Counted from the first letter of the stretch, positions 8,110-15,992 are shown. The stretch is 64,000 nucleotides of DNA from Mycobacterium sp. ITM-2016-00318 (GCF_002968285.2 NZ_CP134400.1:1426001-1490000), one strand, 5' to 3'. Made by a program: numbers and translations. Notes: a model not told the origin generated them from the sequence alone.

Positions 8110-8889
8110 TCACCGCCGCAGCGCCGTCACCACCACGTACGGGGCGTCGTAGGTGACGGTGCCGTCGGCGTCGAGACAACGCCGGAACTCGCTCTCGAAG
8201 GCGGCAAGCAGGCGCTCGCGCGTGGTGTCGTCGTCGATGCCTGCCAGCATCGACACGTGAATAGGGGATTCGCGCATCACCCACTTCATCGCATCGTCGA
8301 GGGAGCCCAATTGCCATGTGTGAAAACGTGATTCGATGGCGAGGTCGTCGAAATCGGCCGCCAGCCGGTCGCTGACGGTGTTCGGTTCGCCCCACTGGTC
8401 GGGCGAGTATTCGGAGTTCTGCGGCGGCTCGAGCACCTCGAGGACCGGCCTGAAGAACGGGTTGCCCGGTTCGCGCACCCATGACGAGAACCCGAGAACG
8501 CCTTGCGGTTTGAGCAGTCGGGCGATTTCGGCGATCTGCTTGGCCGGCTCGACGAAGATGATGCCCATATTGGACACGACTGCGTCGAACGAACCGCTTG
8601 GCAGCCCGGTGTCGGCGGCGTCGCCGGTCACCCAGGTCACGGAATGTCCCGCCCGCTCGGCCTTCTCGGTGCCGATCGCGATCAGCTCGGGTGTGATGTC
8701 GACCGCTGTCACGCGGGCACCCGCGGCCGCCGCAGCCAGCGCCGCACTTCCAGTCCCGCACGCCAGGTCGACCACCTCGTCGAACTCGCCGCGCTGCTTC
8801 GCGGCGGCGACGACCTCGGCGGCGATCGGCGCTATCCGGTCGCCGACGGCGTCGTAACGACCAGCTGACCAAACGCTCGGCGTGGACAC
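8110..8889 (-). CDS. Class I SAM-dependent methyltransferase
   Basis: A 259-residue methyltransferase of the UbiE/Methyltransf_11 type. Motif I is VVDLACGTGSAALAAA, followed by the acidic TAVDIT (motif II), GDAADTGLPSGSFDAVVSN (motifs III-IV) and LLKPQGVLGFSSW. The substrate is not indicated. It starts within 30 bp of the divergent DUF2071 gene, so the two share a promoter region, and it converges on the SRAP gene with a 3-bp gap. It is not part of the M. tuberculosis order remembered for this locus. Confidence 0.85.
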   Translation of the reverse strand: MSTPSVWSAGRYDAVGDRIAPIAAEVVAAAKQRGEFDEVVDLACGTGSAALAAAAAGARVTAVDITPELIAIGTEKAERAGHSVTWVTGDAADTGLPSGSFDAVVSNMGIIFVEPAKQIAEIARLLKPQGVLGFSSWVREPGNPFFRPVLEVLEPPQNSEYSPDQWGEPNTVSDRLAADFDDLAIESRFHTWQLGSLDDAMKWVMRESPIHVSMLAGIDDDTTRERLLAAFESEFRRCLDADGTVTYDAPYVVVTALRR

Positions 8890-8914
8890 CGGCTCAGCGT
8901 GTCACGATGTCGGG

Positions 8915-9643
8915 GTGGACGAGATGGCCGGGTTCCCGATCACCGCGAGGGATCTTCCGCGTCCGGTGACGTTCGACCAGTACTGGGCTGACGTGACCTT
9001 CGTGCACTGGCCGGTGCGTCCCGAGGCCGTCGAGCATCTGTATCCGGCCCGCACGTGGCCCGACGTCTTCGACGGCGCGACGTACGTCGGCTTGATCCCG
9101 TTCACGATGCGGCGCACGGCGGTGGGGAAGGGACTGCCGCTGCCGTACTTCGGCACCTTCCACGAGACCAACGTGCGGCTGTACTCAACCGACGCGGGAG
9201 GCCGTCACGGCGTGCTGTTCCGCTCGCTGGAGACGGCAAGGCTTGCGGTGGTGCCCGTCGTGCGCATCGCGATGGGCGTGCCCTACACGTGGGCCCGGAT
9301 GCGCATCGACCGATCCGGCGACCGAATTCGCTATGAGAGCGTGCGCCGATGGCCGCAGCGCGGTCTGCGCAGCCGGCTGACGGTGCGCGTGGGCGCCGAG
9401 ATCGAGCCGACCCCGCTTGAGGTGTGGCTGACCGCGCGGTGGGGCGCCCACACCCGCAAGGCGGGCCGGACGTGGTGGTCGCCCAACGAGCACTGCACGT
9501 GGCCGTTGCGGTCGGCCGAGATCCTCGAATGCGACGACGAACTCGTGGCCGCGGCGGGGGTGGAACCGGCAGGCGATCGGATGCGGGCGTTGTTCTCGCC
9601 GGGCGTGCACGCGCGGTTCGGGCGTCCATCTCGGGTGAAGTAG
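8915..9643 (+). CDS. DUF2071 (YqjF-like) family protein
   Basis: About 242 residues. The pattern FDQYWADVTFVHWPVRP near the N terminus, then TWPDVFDGATYVGLIPFTM and FHETNVRLY, is characteristic of DUF2071/YqjF proteins, which have an acetoacetate-decarboxylase-like fold. The biochemical role is unknown. The start is uncertain: GTG 8915 and ATG 8924 are both possible, and no clear ribosome site is seen. It is divergent from the methyltransferase and upstream of the alcohol dehydrogenase. Confidence 0.8.
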   Translation: MDEMAGFPITARDLPRPVTFDQYWADVTFVHWPVRPEAVEHLYPARTWPDVFDGATYVGLIPFTMRRTAVGKGLPLPYFGTFHETNVRLYSTDAGGRHGVLFRSLETARLAVVPVVRIAMGVPYTWARMRIDRSGDRIRYESVRRWPQRGLRSRLTVRVGAEIEPTPLEVWLTARWGAHTRKAGRTWWSPNEHCTWPLRSAEILECDDELVAAAGVEPAGDRMRALFSPGVHARFGRPSRVK

Positions 9644-9688
9644 GGAAATACGCGCAATCGCGGCACCGGGTGAGGGACGCTTGCGCAC

Positions 9689-9763
9689 ATGACTGATCTG
9701 CACAGCAAGCCGCAGCTCGCCCTGCGAGAGCTCGGCATCACACCGAAGGGTGGCCGCAAATGA
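9689..9763 (+). CDS. Short upstream ORF coupled to the alcohol dehydrogenase
   Basis: A 24-codon frame (MTDLHSKPQLALRELGITP plus GGRK) whose TGA overlaps the ATG of the dehydrogenase as ATGA. The start lies 45 bases after the DUF2071 stop. The basic GGRK end and exact coupling suggest a real leader or a remnant gene whose translation feeds the dehydrogenase. No family is recognised and no strong Shine-Dalgarno is visible, so this is tentative. Confidence 0.4.
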   Translation: MTDLHSKPQLALRELGITPKGGRK

Positions 9764-10923
9764 AGTGTCAGGCAGCGATTCTGCGGGGCATCGGCTCGAA
9801 CTGGGAGGTTCAGGAGATCACGCTCGACCCGCCGCGCGAGGGTGAGGTGCTGGTGAAGATGGCCGTCGCCGGCGTCTGCCACTCCGACGACCACTATTCG
9901 ACCGGCGACGGGGTGATGTCGGATCAGCTCGGCGCGATGACCGAGGCGATGGGCGGCACCGTGCCGGACTTGTTTCCGATGCTCGGCGGCCACGAAGGCG
10001 CAGGCTTCGTCGAGGAAGTCGGTCCTGGCGTTCGGTCGGTGCGACCGGGCGACCGTGTCTCGTTCTCGTTCATCCCGGCCTGTGGTCGGTGCCGCTGGTG
10101 TGTCTCGGGCATGACTTACCTGTGCGACAACGGCGCCATGATCCTCGACAAGAACATGGTCACCGACGGCACGTCGCGCCGCCACGTCGGCGGCGAGGAC
10201 CTCACTGCGATGACACAGCTCGGCACGTTCGCCGAATACGCCGTTCTCGCAGAGGAATCCGTCATCAAGATCGACGAGTCGATCCCGTTGGAGGCTGCCT
10301 CGCTGGTGTCATGCGGAGTAACGACCGGCTGGGGTTCGGCGACTGTGGGCGTCGGGACGCAGCCGGGTGACACCGTCGTGATCATCGGCACCGGCGGGGT
10401 GGGGATCAACGCCGTGCAGGGTGCCCGCGCAGCCGGCGCACGTGCCGTCATCGCCGTCGATCCCGTTGAGTTCAAGCGGGACTCGGCGAAGTTCTTCGGA
10501 GCCACCGAAACCGCAGCCTCTGCCGAGGAGGCGATCCCGATGGTCCAGGAGTTGACGGCGGGCGTGATGGCCGACCGGGTGGTGCTGACGCCGAGCGTGC
10601 TTCCCGCCGAACTTCTGGCGCCGGCGATGATGTTGACCCGCAAGGGCGGGACGTGTCTGATGACGGCGATTCCGAAAATCGACGTGAACATCGTGCCGCT
10701 GGTTCTCATCGACTTCATCCAGTCCAGCAAGACGCTCAAGGGCCTCCTGTACGGCGGGATGAACCCCCGCGCGAGCATGCCCATGCTGTTGTCGATGTAC
10801 CGCAGCGGCAACCTCAAGCTCGACGAGTTGATCACGAAGCGCTACCGGCTCGATCAGATCAACGACGCCTTCACCGACATGCGGGAGGGTCGCAACATCC
10901 GCGGCATCATCGAATTCGACTAG
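9760..10923 (+). CDS. NDMA-dependent (mycofactocin-type) zinc alcohol dehydrogenase
   Basis: A 387-residue medium-chain zinc alcohol dehydrogenase. It has AGVCHSDDHY (first catalytic zinc ligand), GGHEGAGFVEEVGPGV, structural zinc cysteines in CGRCRWC and LCDNG, and the Rossmann motif GTGGVGINAVQGA. The insertions (QLGAMTEAMGG, GTSRRHVGGEDLTAM) match the actinobacterial NDMA-dependent subgroup, known to hold NAD non-exchangeably and to rely on mycofactocin; that dependence is inferred. The ATG overlaps the short upstream ORF. The substrate is probably a primary alcohol. It converges on the SDR gene with a 4-bp overlap. Confidence 0.88.
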   Translation: MKCQAAILRGIGSNWEVQEITLDPPREGEVLVKMAVAGVCHSDDHYSTGDGVMSDQLGAMTEAMGGTVPDLFPMLGGHEGAGFVEEVGPGVRSVRPGDRVSFSFIPACGRCRWCVSGMTYLCDNGAMILDKNMVTDGTSRRHVGGEDLTAMTQLGTFAEYAVLAEESVIKIDESIPLEAASLVSCGVTTGWGSATVGVGTQPGDTVVIIGTGGVGINAVQGARAAGARAVIAVDPVEFKRDSAKFFGATETAASAEEAIPMVQELTAGVMADRVVLTPSVLPAELLAPAMMLTRKGGTCLMTAIPKIDVNIVPLVLIDFIQSSKTLKGLLYGGMNPRASMPMLLSMYRSGNLKLDELITKRYRLDQINDAFTDMREGRNIRGIIEFD

Positions 10924-11768
10924 GGGCCGCTGTATCCGGGCGGGTTCGGGGTGTCGACCCACAGGTCCACGCCGAGCTCGGAGCCGGGCACGCAGTCGTA
11001 GATCGACAGGTCGGTGACGCCGGACTCCAGGAGCACGTCCTCGCACAGCAGCGCCTTGCCGGTGTACTCCCGCGCCGGCTTGTTGAGCACCGCGTACGCG
11101 GCGTCGGCGTACACGTCGGGCTTGCGTGCGCGGCCCATCGCCTCGTCGCCGCCGAGCAGGTTCTGCACAGCCGCCGTCGCAACCAGAGTGCGCGGCCACA
11201 GCGTGTTCGACGCGACGCCGTCGGCGCGCAGTTCCTCGGCCAGCGCCAACGCGCACAACGACATCCCGTACTTGGCCATCATGTATGCGGTGGGCTTTAG
11301 CCACTCGGGTTCCAGCCGAACCGGCGGCGACAGCGTGAGAATGTGCGGGTTGTCGCGGCCCACCAGGTGCGGGATGCAGGCCTGGCTGACGGCGTAGGTG
11401 CCGCGCACCTGGATGCCGTTCATCAGGTCGAACCGCTTGAGCGACACCTCGGTCGTCGATCCGAGGTTGATCGCCGATGCGTTGTTCACGCAGATGTCGA
11501 TGCCGCCGAACTGTTCGACGGTCTTGGCCACCGCATCGGCCACCGAGTCGCCGTCGCGGATATCGCCGACGATCGGCAGCGCCTGCCCGCCCGCCTCCTC
11601 GAGTTCCTTGGCGGCGGTATAGACCGTGCCGGGCAGCTTGGGGTGGGGTTCGGCGGTCTTGGCGATCAACGCGATGTTGGCGCCATCGGCGGCGGCTTTC
11701 TTGGCGATCGCGAGGCCGATGCCCCGACTCGCACCCGAGATGAACATGGTCTTACCGGCAAGCGTCAT
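10920..11768 (-). CDS. SDR family oxidoreductase (Rv3224-like, HSDL2-type)
   Basis: A 282-residue SDR. SGASRGIGLAIAKKAA binds the cofactor, followed by IAKTAEPHPKLPGTVYTAAKELEEAGG, a stretch typical of HSDL2-like SDRs, then CVNNASAI and TAYMMAKYGMS with the catalytic Tyr/Lys. The usual Ser before YxxxK appears as TLSPP, as in this subgroup. M. tuberculosis Rv3224 occupies the equivalent position. Substrate unknown, perhaps fatty acyl or steroid-like. The upstream gap on this strand holds the 22-bp-arm palindrome at 11785-11847. Confidence 0.87.
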   Translation of the reverse strand: MTLAGKTMFISGASRGIGLAIAKKAAADGANIALIAKTAEPHPKLPGTVYTAAKELEEAGGQALPIVGDIRDGDSVADAVAKTVEQFGGIDICVNNASAINLGSTTEVSLKRFDLMNGIQVRGTYAVSQACIPHLVGRDNPHILTLSPPVRLEPEWLKPTAYMMAKYGMSLCALALAEELRADGVASNTLWPRTLVATAAVQNLLGGDEAMGRARKPDVYADAAYAVLNKPAREYTGKALLCEDVLLESGVTDLSIYDCVPGSELGVDLWVDTPNPPGYSGP

Positions 11769-11784
11769 GGCCTCACCCTAAACC

Positions 11785-11847
11785 CCGCGAAATGGCATTC
11801 CAGCAGGTCCTTACTCGCACTTTCGCTGCTGGAATGCCATTTCGCGG
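11785..11847. repeat. Long perfect palindrome (22-bp arms, 19-bp loop)
   Basis: Arm 11785-11806 (begins CCGCGAAATGGCATTCC) is the exact reverse complement of 11826-11847; the loop is 11807-11825. It lies 17 bases upstream of the SDR start and replaces the normal 3' end of the broken ybaK gene. A REP-like mobile or dispersed palindrome is more likely than a simple terminator, because the arms do not resemble local coding sequence and no T-run follows. Confidence 0.7.
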
Positions 11848-12287
11848 AAAGCTAGACCGCGCGGATATCGGCGGTCGCCCGCGCTGCACAACACCCGGTC
11901 CCACCGCAACGCCGAGGCGTCGACGACCGTCGGCAGCGGGTTGCGCTGGCCGAAGGGTGAGATACCGCCGATCACCTAGCCGGATGAGCGTTCGGCGGAG
12001 GCGCGCTCGGCCATCGTCGCCTTGGCCACGCCCAGCGCCGCCGCGGCGGCCTTGAGCGAGAGCTGGTAGGGAACCGGCAGCACGGCGACCGCCAGCCTGT
12101 TCTTCGGCAGCGCGACGACCAACGTCTTGAAGATCTGCTCCGGATCGACGCCTGCGACACCGGCGAGCTCGTTGACGGCTTCGTCGCCGAACGACTCGAT
12201 GTGCGGGTCGTGGTGGTATCGCAGCACCTCGTGCGGGATGTGCGCGGTCAGCAACGCGGTGATCGCCGGGGTCGCAGCACGGGCCAC
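11811..12287 (-). pseudogene. ybaK: Broken ybaK-type aminoacyl-tRNA deacylase
   Basis: Reading from GTG 12287, 103 residues match the YbaK/ProX family, which removes mischarged amino acids from tRNA; the conserved Lys is in [10 protein letters not shown]. The frame then meets TAG at 11976-11978, exactly where the family has the Tyr of GYxxGGISPFG. The same frame continues with VIGGISPFGQRNPLPTVVD and DRVLCSAG, so this is a single nonsense change and not a frameshift. The last ~15 residues are unlike the family and run into the palindrome, ending at TAA 11811. M. tuberculosis is remembered to have a split gene here too (Rv3224A/B). Confidence 0.75.
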
Positions 12288-12334
12288 GACGCCAGCCTAG
12301 AGCCGACGCGGACGCCGGTAACGGACGTGGCACG

Positions 12335-12361
12335 GGGAACACCTCGGCCATACCCGCTGTT
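12335..12361 (+). promoter_or_regulatory. SigH-type autoregulatory promoter
   Basis: GGGAACA (12335-12341), 17 bases, then GTT (12359-12361) matches the remembered mycobacterial SigH/SigE consensus GGAAYA-N16-20-GTT. It sits upstream of sigH itself, as expected for positive autoregulation under thiol-oxidative and heat stress. Transcription should begin near 12368, far enough upstream to include the alternative start at 12447. Confidence 0.75.
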
Positions 12362-12539
12362 GATGGGGTTGAACATGGCCGCAGCCCGGCCGGCGACGGA
12401 AGAGATGTCGACCTCAACCTCTAGGATCGAAGAAGGGGGTACCTCGGTGCCAACGATGGCCATTGACGGCCCGGGGCGTCAGGTGCATGTGCTTGACGTG
12501 ATCGGTGGCGCCTCGACGGAAGGGACGGTGTTCCCCACG

Positions 12540-13202
12540 ATGACCGACATGGACGGCTCTGGGCCGGACAACGCCCCGTCGACGTCGGCGCCGGTGAGGG
12601 CCGAAGAGAGCGACGCAGAGCTGACCGCGCGCTTCGAGCGCGACGCCATTCCGCTTCTCGACCAGCTCTACGGCGGTGCGCTGCGCATGACGCGCAATCC
12701 GGCGGACGCAGAGGATCTACTGCAGGAAACCATGGTCAAGGCCTACGCGGGTTTCCGCTCGTTTCGCGAGGGGACCAATCTCAAGGCTTGGCTGTACCGG
12801 ATCCTGACCAACACCTACATCAACAGCTATCGCAAGAAACAGCGTCAGCCCGCGGAGTATCCGACCGAGGAGATCACCGACTGGCAGCTGGCGTCCAACG
12901 CCGAGCATTCCTCGACCGGACTGCGGTCGGCCGAGGTGGAGGCGCTGGAGGCGCTGCCCGACAACGAGATCAAGGAAGCCCTGCAGGCGCTGCCCGAGGA
13001 GTTCCGGATGGCGGTCTACTACGCAGACGTCGAGGGCTTCCCGTACAAGGAGATCGCCCAGATCATGGACACGCCCATCGGCACGGTGATGTCCCGGCTG
13101 CACCGGGGCAGGCGTCAACTACGCGAGTTACTGGCCGACGTGGCCAAGGATCGTGGTTTCATTCGGGGACAGCTCGACACCCCCGAGGAGGTGTCCTCAT
13201 GA
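12540..13202 (+). CDS. sigH: ECF RNA polymerase sigma factor SigH
   Basis: A 220-residue SigR/SigH-type ECF sigma factor for oxidative and heat stress. Region 2 runs from [14 protein letters not shown] [20 protein letters not shown] through [20 protein letters not shown] and [20 protein letters not shown]; region 4 is [23 protein letters not shown]...[11 protein letters not shown]. The ATG at 12540 aligns with remembered M. tuberculosis SigH (MADIDG versus MTDMDG). The frame is open further upstream: GTG 12447, preceded by AGAAGGGGG, would give a 251-residue isoform. rshA follows with an ATGA overlap, and a SigH promoter lies at 12335-12361. Confidence 0.95.
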   Translation: MTDMDGSGPDNAPSTSAPVRAEESDAELTARFERDAIPLLDQLYGGALRMTRNPADAEDLLQETMVKAYAGFRSFREGTNLKAWLYRILTNTYINSYRKKQRQPAEYPTEEITDWQLASNAEHSSTGLRSAEVEALEALPDNEIKEALQALPEEFRMAVYYADVEGFPYKEIAQIMDTPIGTVMSRLHRGRRQLRELLADVAKDRGFIRGQLDTPEEVSS

Positions 13203-13492
13203 GTAGCGACGAGCGCTGGACGCCGCCCATCGGCCCAGTGGACCCCGAGCACCCCGACTGCGCGGCGGTCATCGCCGAGGTATGGACGCTGCTCGACGGC
13301 GAATGCACGCCCGAGAGCCGCGACAAGCTCGCGCACCATCTCGAGGAATGCCCGGCCTGCCTGCGCCATTACGGTGTCGAGGAGCGGGTCAAGAACCTGA
13401 TCGCCAGCAAGTGCGGCGGGGAGAAGGCGCCCGAGAGCCTGGTTCAGCGGCTGCGCATCGAGATCAGCCGCACCACGATCAGCCGCGGCTAG
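13199..13492 (+). CDS. rshA: Redox-sensing anti-sigma factor RshA
   Basis: A 97-residue zinc-associated anti-sigma (ZAS) protein. The zinc motif H47x3C51x2C54 (HLEECPAC) is intact. In this family the reduced, zinc-bound form holds SigH, and disulfide formation releases it. The start overlaps the sigH stop (ATGA), giving coupled translation and balanced amounts. The TAG stop overlaps the antisense stop of the bL37 gene within the shared CTAG at 13489-13492. Confidence 0.93.
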   Translation: MSSDERWTPPIGPVDPEHPDCAAVIAEVWTLLDGECTPESRDKLAHHLEECPACLRHYGVEERVKNLIASKCGGEKAPESLVQRLRIEISRTTISRG

Positions 13493-13581
13493 CGCACCGA
13501 CTTCGAACCGGCGTTGGGCCGCTTGCCGTGATTGGCCTTCGAGTGCTTACGGTCACGCTTCTTGCGGCCACGCTTGGCCAT
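13489..13581 (-). CDS. Mycobacterial 50S ribosomal protein bL37
   Basis: A 30-residue, extremely basic protein starting MAKRGRKKRDRKHSKANHG, below the usual length cut-off for gene finding. It matches remembered M. smegmatis bL37 (24 residues), a small protein seen in 50S structures near domain II and the peptidyl-transferase region; here six further residues (GSKSVR) are read before TAG. GGAGGTAG lies just upstream of the ATG. It is convergent with rshA, and the stop codons share CTAG. Confidence 0.85.
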   Translation of the reverse strand: MAKRGRKKRDRKHSKANHGKRPNAGSKSVR

Positions 13582-13729
13582 CGTTCTACCTCCGTGTGAT
13601 CAGGGGTTTGTGGTGCCCGCGTGCGCGGGCGCGATGACACCAGTGTCTCATGAGCCACTGAGGAGGCTGCGCCGCATGCGGTTGTGGTTCGATAGAGCGG
13701 CAGGCAGCGCCGAAGTGAATGAGGTGAAG

Positions 13730-13945
13730 ATGGCCGAGGATGTTCGCGCCGAGATCGTGGCCAGCGTGCTCGAGGTCGTGGTGAACGAGGGCGATCAGAT
13801 CGGCGAGGGCGACACCCTGGTGCTGCTGGAGTCGATGAAGATGGAGATCCCGGTGCTCGCCGAAGTCGCCGGCACGATCAGCAAGGTGAGCGTGTCGGTC
13901 GGCGATGTCATCCAGGCCGGTGACCTCATCGCGGTGATCAGCTAG
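13730..13945 (+). CDS. Biotin/lipoyl attachment protein (TB7.3-like)
   Basis: A 71-residue single-domain biotinyl carrier. The biotinylation motif ESMKMEIPV places the modified Lys at about residue 37. Such proteins carry CO2 for acyl-CoA carboxylases, but this one is free-standing, like Rv3221c (TB7.3). The ATG at 13730 starts MAEDVRAEIV; GAATGAGG precedes it. The divergent upstream gene is bL37, and pdtaS follows 23 bp later on the same strand. Confidence 0.9.
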   Translation: MAEDVRAEIVASVLEVVVNEGDQIGEGDTLVLLESMKMEIPVLAEVAGTISKVSVSVGDVIQAGDLIAVIS

Positions 13946-13968
13946 CTTCGGCGTCGTCCTAGGGCCCG

Positions 13969-15465
13969 ATGTCTACCCTCGGTGACCTGCTCGCCGAGCA
14001 CACCATGCTGCCCGGTAATGCCGTCGACCATCTGCACGCCGTGGTCGGCGAGTGGCAACTGCTGGCCGACCTCTCGTTCGCCGACTACCTGATGTGGGTG
14101 CAACGCGACGACGGGATGCTGGTCTGTGTGGCGCAGTGCAGGCCGAACACCGCGCCCACCGTGCTGCTGACCGACGCCGTGGGCACCCTCGCCGACGCCG
14201 GGCACGCACCGCTCGTCGCCGCGGCCTTCGAGTCGGGCGCAATCGGTCGGGAAAGCGCAGAGGGACAAGCTAAATCAGTAGAACAGGGCGAGCTTTCCCG
14301 CGAGGCGGTGCCGGTCCGCTGCGACCGTGACGTGGTGGCTGTCCTCACCCACCAGACGGCGTTCGCCGCGCGCAAGGCTAGCCCGCTCGAACGCGCGTAC
14401 CTCGACTGTGCGCGGGACCTCCTGCACATGCTGTCGGAGGGCACCTTTCCCAATGTCGAGAATCTGTCCATCTCGCGCTCCAGCCCACGAGTGGGCGACG
14501 GGTTCATCCGGCTCGACGTCGCCGGAGTCGTGGTTTTCGCCAGCCCCAACGCGTTGTCGGCCTATCACCGCATGGGCCTGACCGCGGAGCTGGAGGGACA
14601 GAACCTCCTCGCGGTCACTCGACCGCTCATTTCCGACCCTTTCGAGGCGCAGGAATTGGCCGAACACGTGCGGCGCTCTCTCATCGGCGGGTCCAGCATG
14701 CGAATGGAGGTCGATGCGGGCGGCGCCGCGGTGCTGCTGCGGACACTTCCTTTGGTGGTGCACGGAGAAGCGGTCGGCGCGGCGGTGCTCATTCGCGACG
14801 TCACCGAGATCAAGCGACGCGACCGCGCACTGCTGTCGAAGGACGCCACCATCCGCGAGATCCATCACCGGGTGAAGAACAACTTGCAGACGGTGGCTTC
14901 CCTGCTGCGGTTGCAGGCCCGGCGCACCAACAACGCCGAGGGCCGTGAGGCGTTGATCGAATCCGTCCGCCGGGTGTCATCGATCGCGATGGTGCACGAC
15001 GCGCTGTCGATGTCGGTGGACGAAGAGGTCAACCTCGACGACGTTGTCGACCGGATCATGCCGATGATGAATGACGTTGCCACCGTTGAGACTCCGATAC
15101 GTGTCAGCCGGGTGGGTGATCTCGGTGTGCTCGACGCCGACCGGGCCACCGCGCTGATCATGGTGATCACCGAGCTGGTGCAGAACGCCATCGAGCACGC
15201 CTTCGACTCGACCACCGCCACCGGCTGTGTGACGATTCGCGCGGAGCGGTCGGCGCGCTGGCTCGACCTCGTCGTGCACGACGACGGCCGCGGCCTTCCC
15301 GAGGGGTTCAGCCTGGAGAAGGCCGACCGGCTCGGCCTGCAGATCGTGCGGACGCTGGTATCGGCGGAACTGGACGGCTCACTCGGGATGCACGCCTCGC
15401 CCGACGGGGGGACAGACGTGGTGTTGCGGGTGCCGATCGGCAGGCGACCGCGGCTGGCGCAGTAG
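13969..15465 (+). CDS. pdtaS: Sensor histidine kinase PdtaS
   Basis: A 498-residue soluble kinase. Order: N-terminal GAF-like domain (~1-150), PAS domain (~165-285, ending VLIRDVTEIKRRDRAL), HisKA_2 dimer domain with EIHHRVKNNLQTVASLLRLQ (phosphoacceptor His at 299/300), then HATPase with LVQNAIEHAF, DDGRGLPEG and GLQIVRTLV. Its family partner PdtaR is an ANTAR antiterminator acting on nascent RNA; it is not in this window. There is no transmembrane segment, so it senses a cytoplasmic signal. It corresponds to Rv3220c. Confidence 0.93.
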   Translation: MSTLGDLLAEHTMLPGNAVDHLHAVVGEWQLLADLSFADYLMWVQRDDGMLVCVAQCRPNTAPTVLLTDAVGTLADAGHAPLVAAAFESGAIGRESAEGQAKSVEQGELSREAVPVRCDRDVVAVLTHQTAFAARKASPLERAYLDCARDLLHMLSEGTFPNVENLSISRSSPRVGDGFIRLDVAGVVVFASPNALSAYHRMGLTAELEGQNLLAVTRPLISDPFEAQELAEHVRRSLIGGSSMRMEVDAGGAAVLLRTLPLVVHGEAVGAAVLIRDVTEIKRRDRALLSKDATIREIHHRVKNNLQTVASLLRLQARRTNNAEGREALIESVRRVSSIAMVHDALSMSVDEEVNLDDVVDRIMPMMNDVATVETPIRVSRVGDLGVLDADRATALIMVITELVQNAIEHAFDSTTATGCVTIRAERSARWLDLVVHDDGRGLPEGFSLEKADRLGLQIVRTLVSAELDGSLGMHASPDGGTDVVLRVPIGRRPRLAQ

Positions 15466-15528
15466 ATCCGCGTTTACGCGAATTGGCTTGCGTTTGCGCA
15501 ATTAGGACAAATTGCATTTGCACACAGT

Positions 15529-15557
15529 TACGGCCCCGACATTTCGTCGAGGCCGTA
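15529..15557. terminator. Bidirectional terminator between pdtaS and whiB1
   Basis: Stem TACGGCC / GGCCGTA (15529-15535 with 15551-15557), continued by a mismatch and four more pairs, around the loop ATTTC. It lies between two convergent genes. The 60 bases before it (15466-15528) are AT-rich and contain no recognisable gene. Confidence 0.55.
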
Positions 15558-15578
15558 TCTGAAGCGATCGTGGCGTGG

Positions 15579-15833
15579 CTAGACGCCGGTGCGAGCCTTG
15601 GTGCGTGCGTTGCGCCGCTTGAGCGCGCGCCGCTCGTCCTCGCTCATTCCGCCCCACACGCCGGCATCCTGGCCGGAGTCCAATGCCCAGGTCAGGCACT
15701 CGGTCGTGACGGGGCAGCGGTTGCATACGAGCTTTGCGTCGGCGATCTGCGCAAGAGCCGGACCGCTGTTTCCCACCGGGAAGAACAGTTCGGGATCCTC
15801 GTCGCGACAGACGGCCTTGTGGCGCCAATCCAT
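15579..15833 (-). CDS. whiB1: Iron-sulfur, NO-responsive regulator WhiB1
   Basis: An 84-residue WhiB protein. The four cluster ligands C9, C37, C40 and C46 and the GVWGG turn are intact, followed by a basic C-terminal DNA-binding tail (RRALKRRNARTKA). From knowledge of M. tuberculosis Rv3219, the 4Fe-4S form binds SigA and is nitrosylated by NO; the gene is essential there. The ATG at 15833 gives the usual length. A CRP site and promoter lie upstream at 15933-15992. Confidence 0.95.
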   Translation of the reverse strand: MDWRHKAVCRDEDPELFFPVGNSGPALAQIADAKLVCNRCPVTTECLTWALDSGQDAGVWGGMSEDERRALKRRNARTKARTGV

Positions 15834-15932
15834 GGTTCTAACTCTCCTCACTATGTGCGCAGCGGGGCGCACGAGCTTTTCTTCGGCTGTTAACGCGCGC
15901 GAACAAATTGTTTCTGCACTGTTGCTTACTCC

Positions 15933-15961
15933 GATATTCCCACACGCTGAACAGGTGTCAA
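15933..15961 (-). promoter_or_regulatory. whiB1 promoter (-35 TTGACA, -10 region AATATC/GAATAT)
   Basis: On the minus strand, TTGACA (complement of 15956-15961) is followed after 16-17 bases by an AT-rich -10 near 15933-15938. A transcription start near 15926 would put the CRP site 58-59 bases upstream, matching the remembered geometry in M. tuberculosis. The 5' UTR would then be ~90 bases. Confidence 0.6.
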
Positions 15962-15976
15962 TACCGTTCGGTAACT

Positions 15977-15992
15977 CGTGGGCTATCTCACT
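15977..15992 (-). promoter_or_regulatory. CRP (cAMP receptor protein) site at whiB1
   Basis: Minus strand AGTGAGATAGCCCACG is, as I recall it, identical to the CRP (Rv3676) site characterised in the M. tuberculosis whiB1 promoter. It lies just upstream of the -35 element, so cAMP control of whiB1 is likely conserved. Confidence 0.7.
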
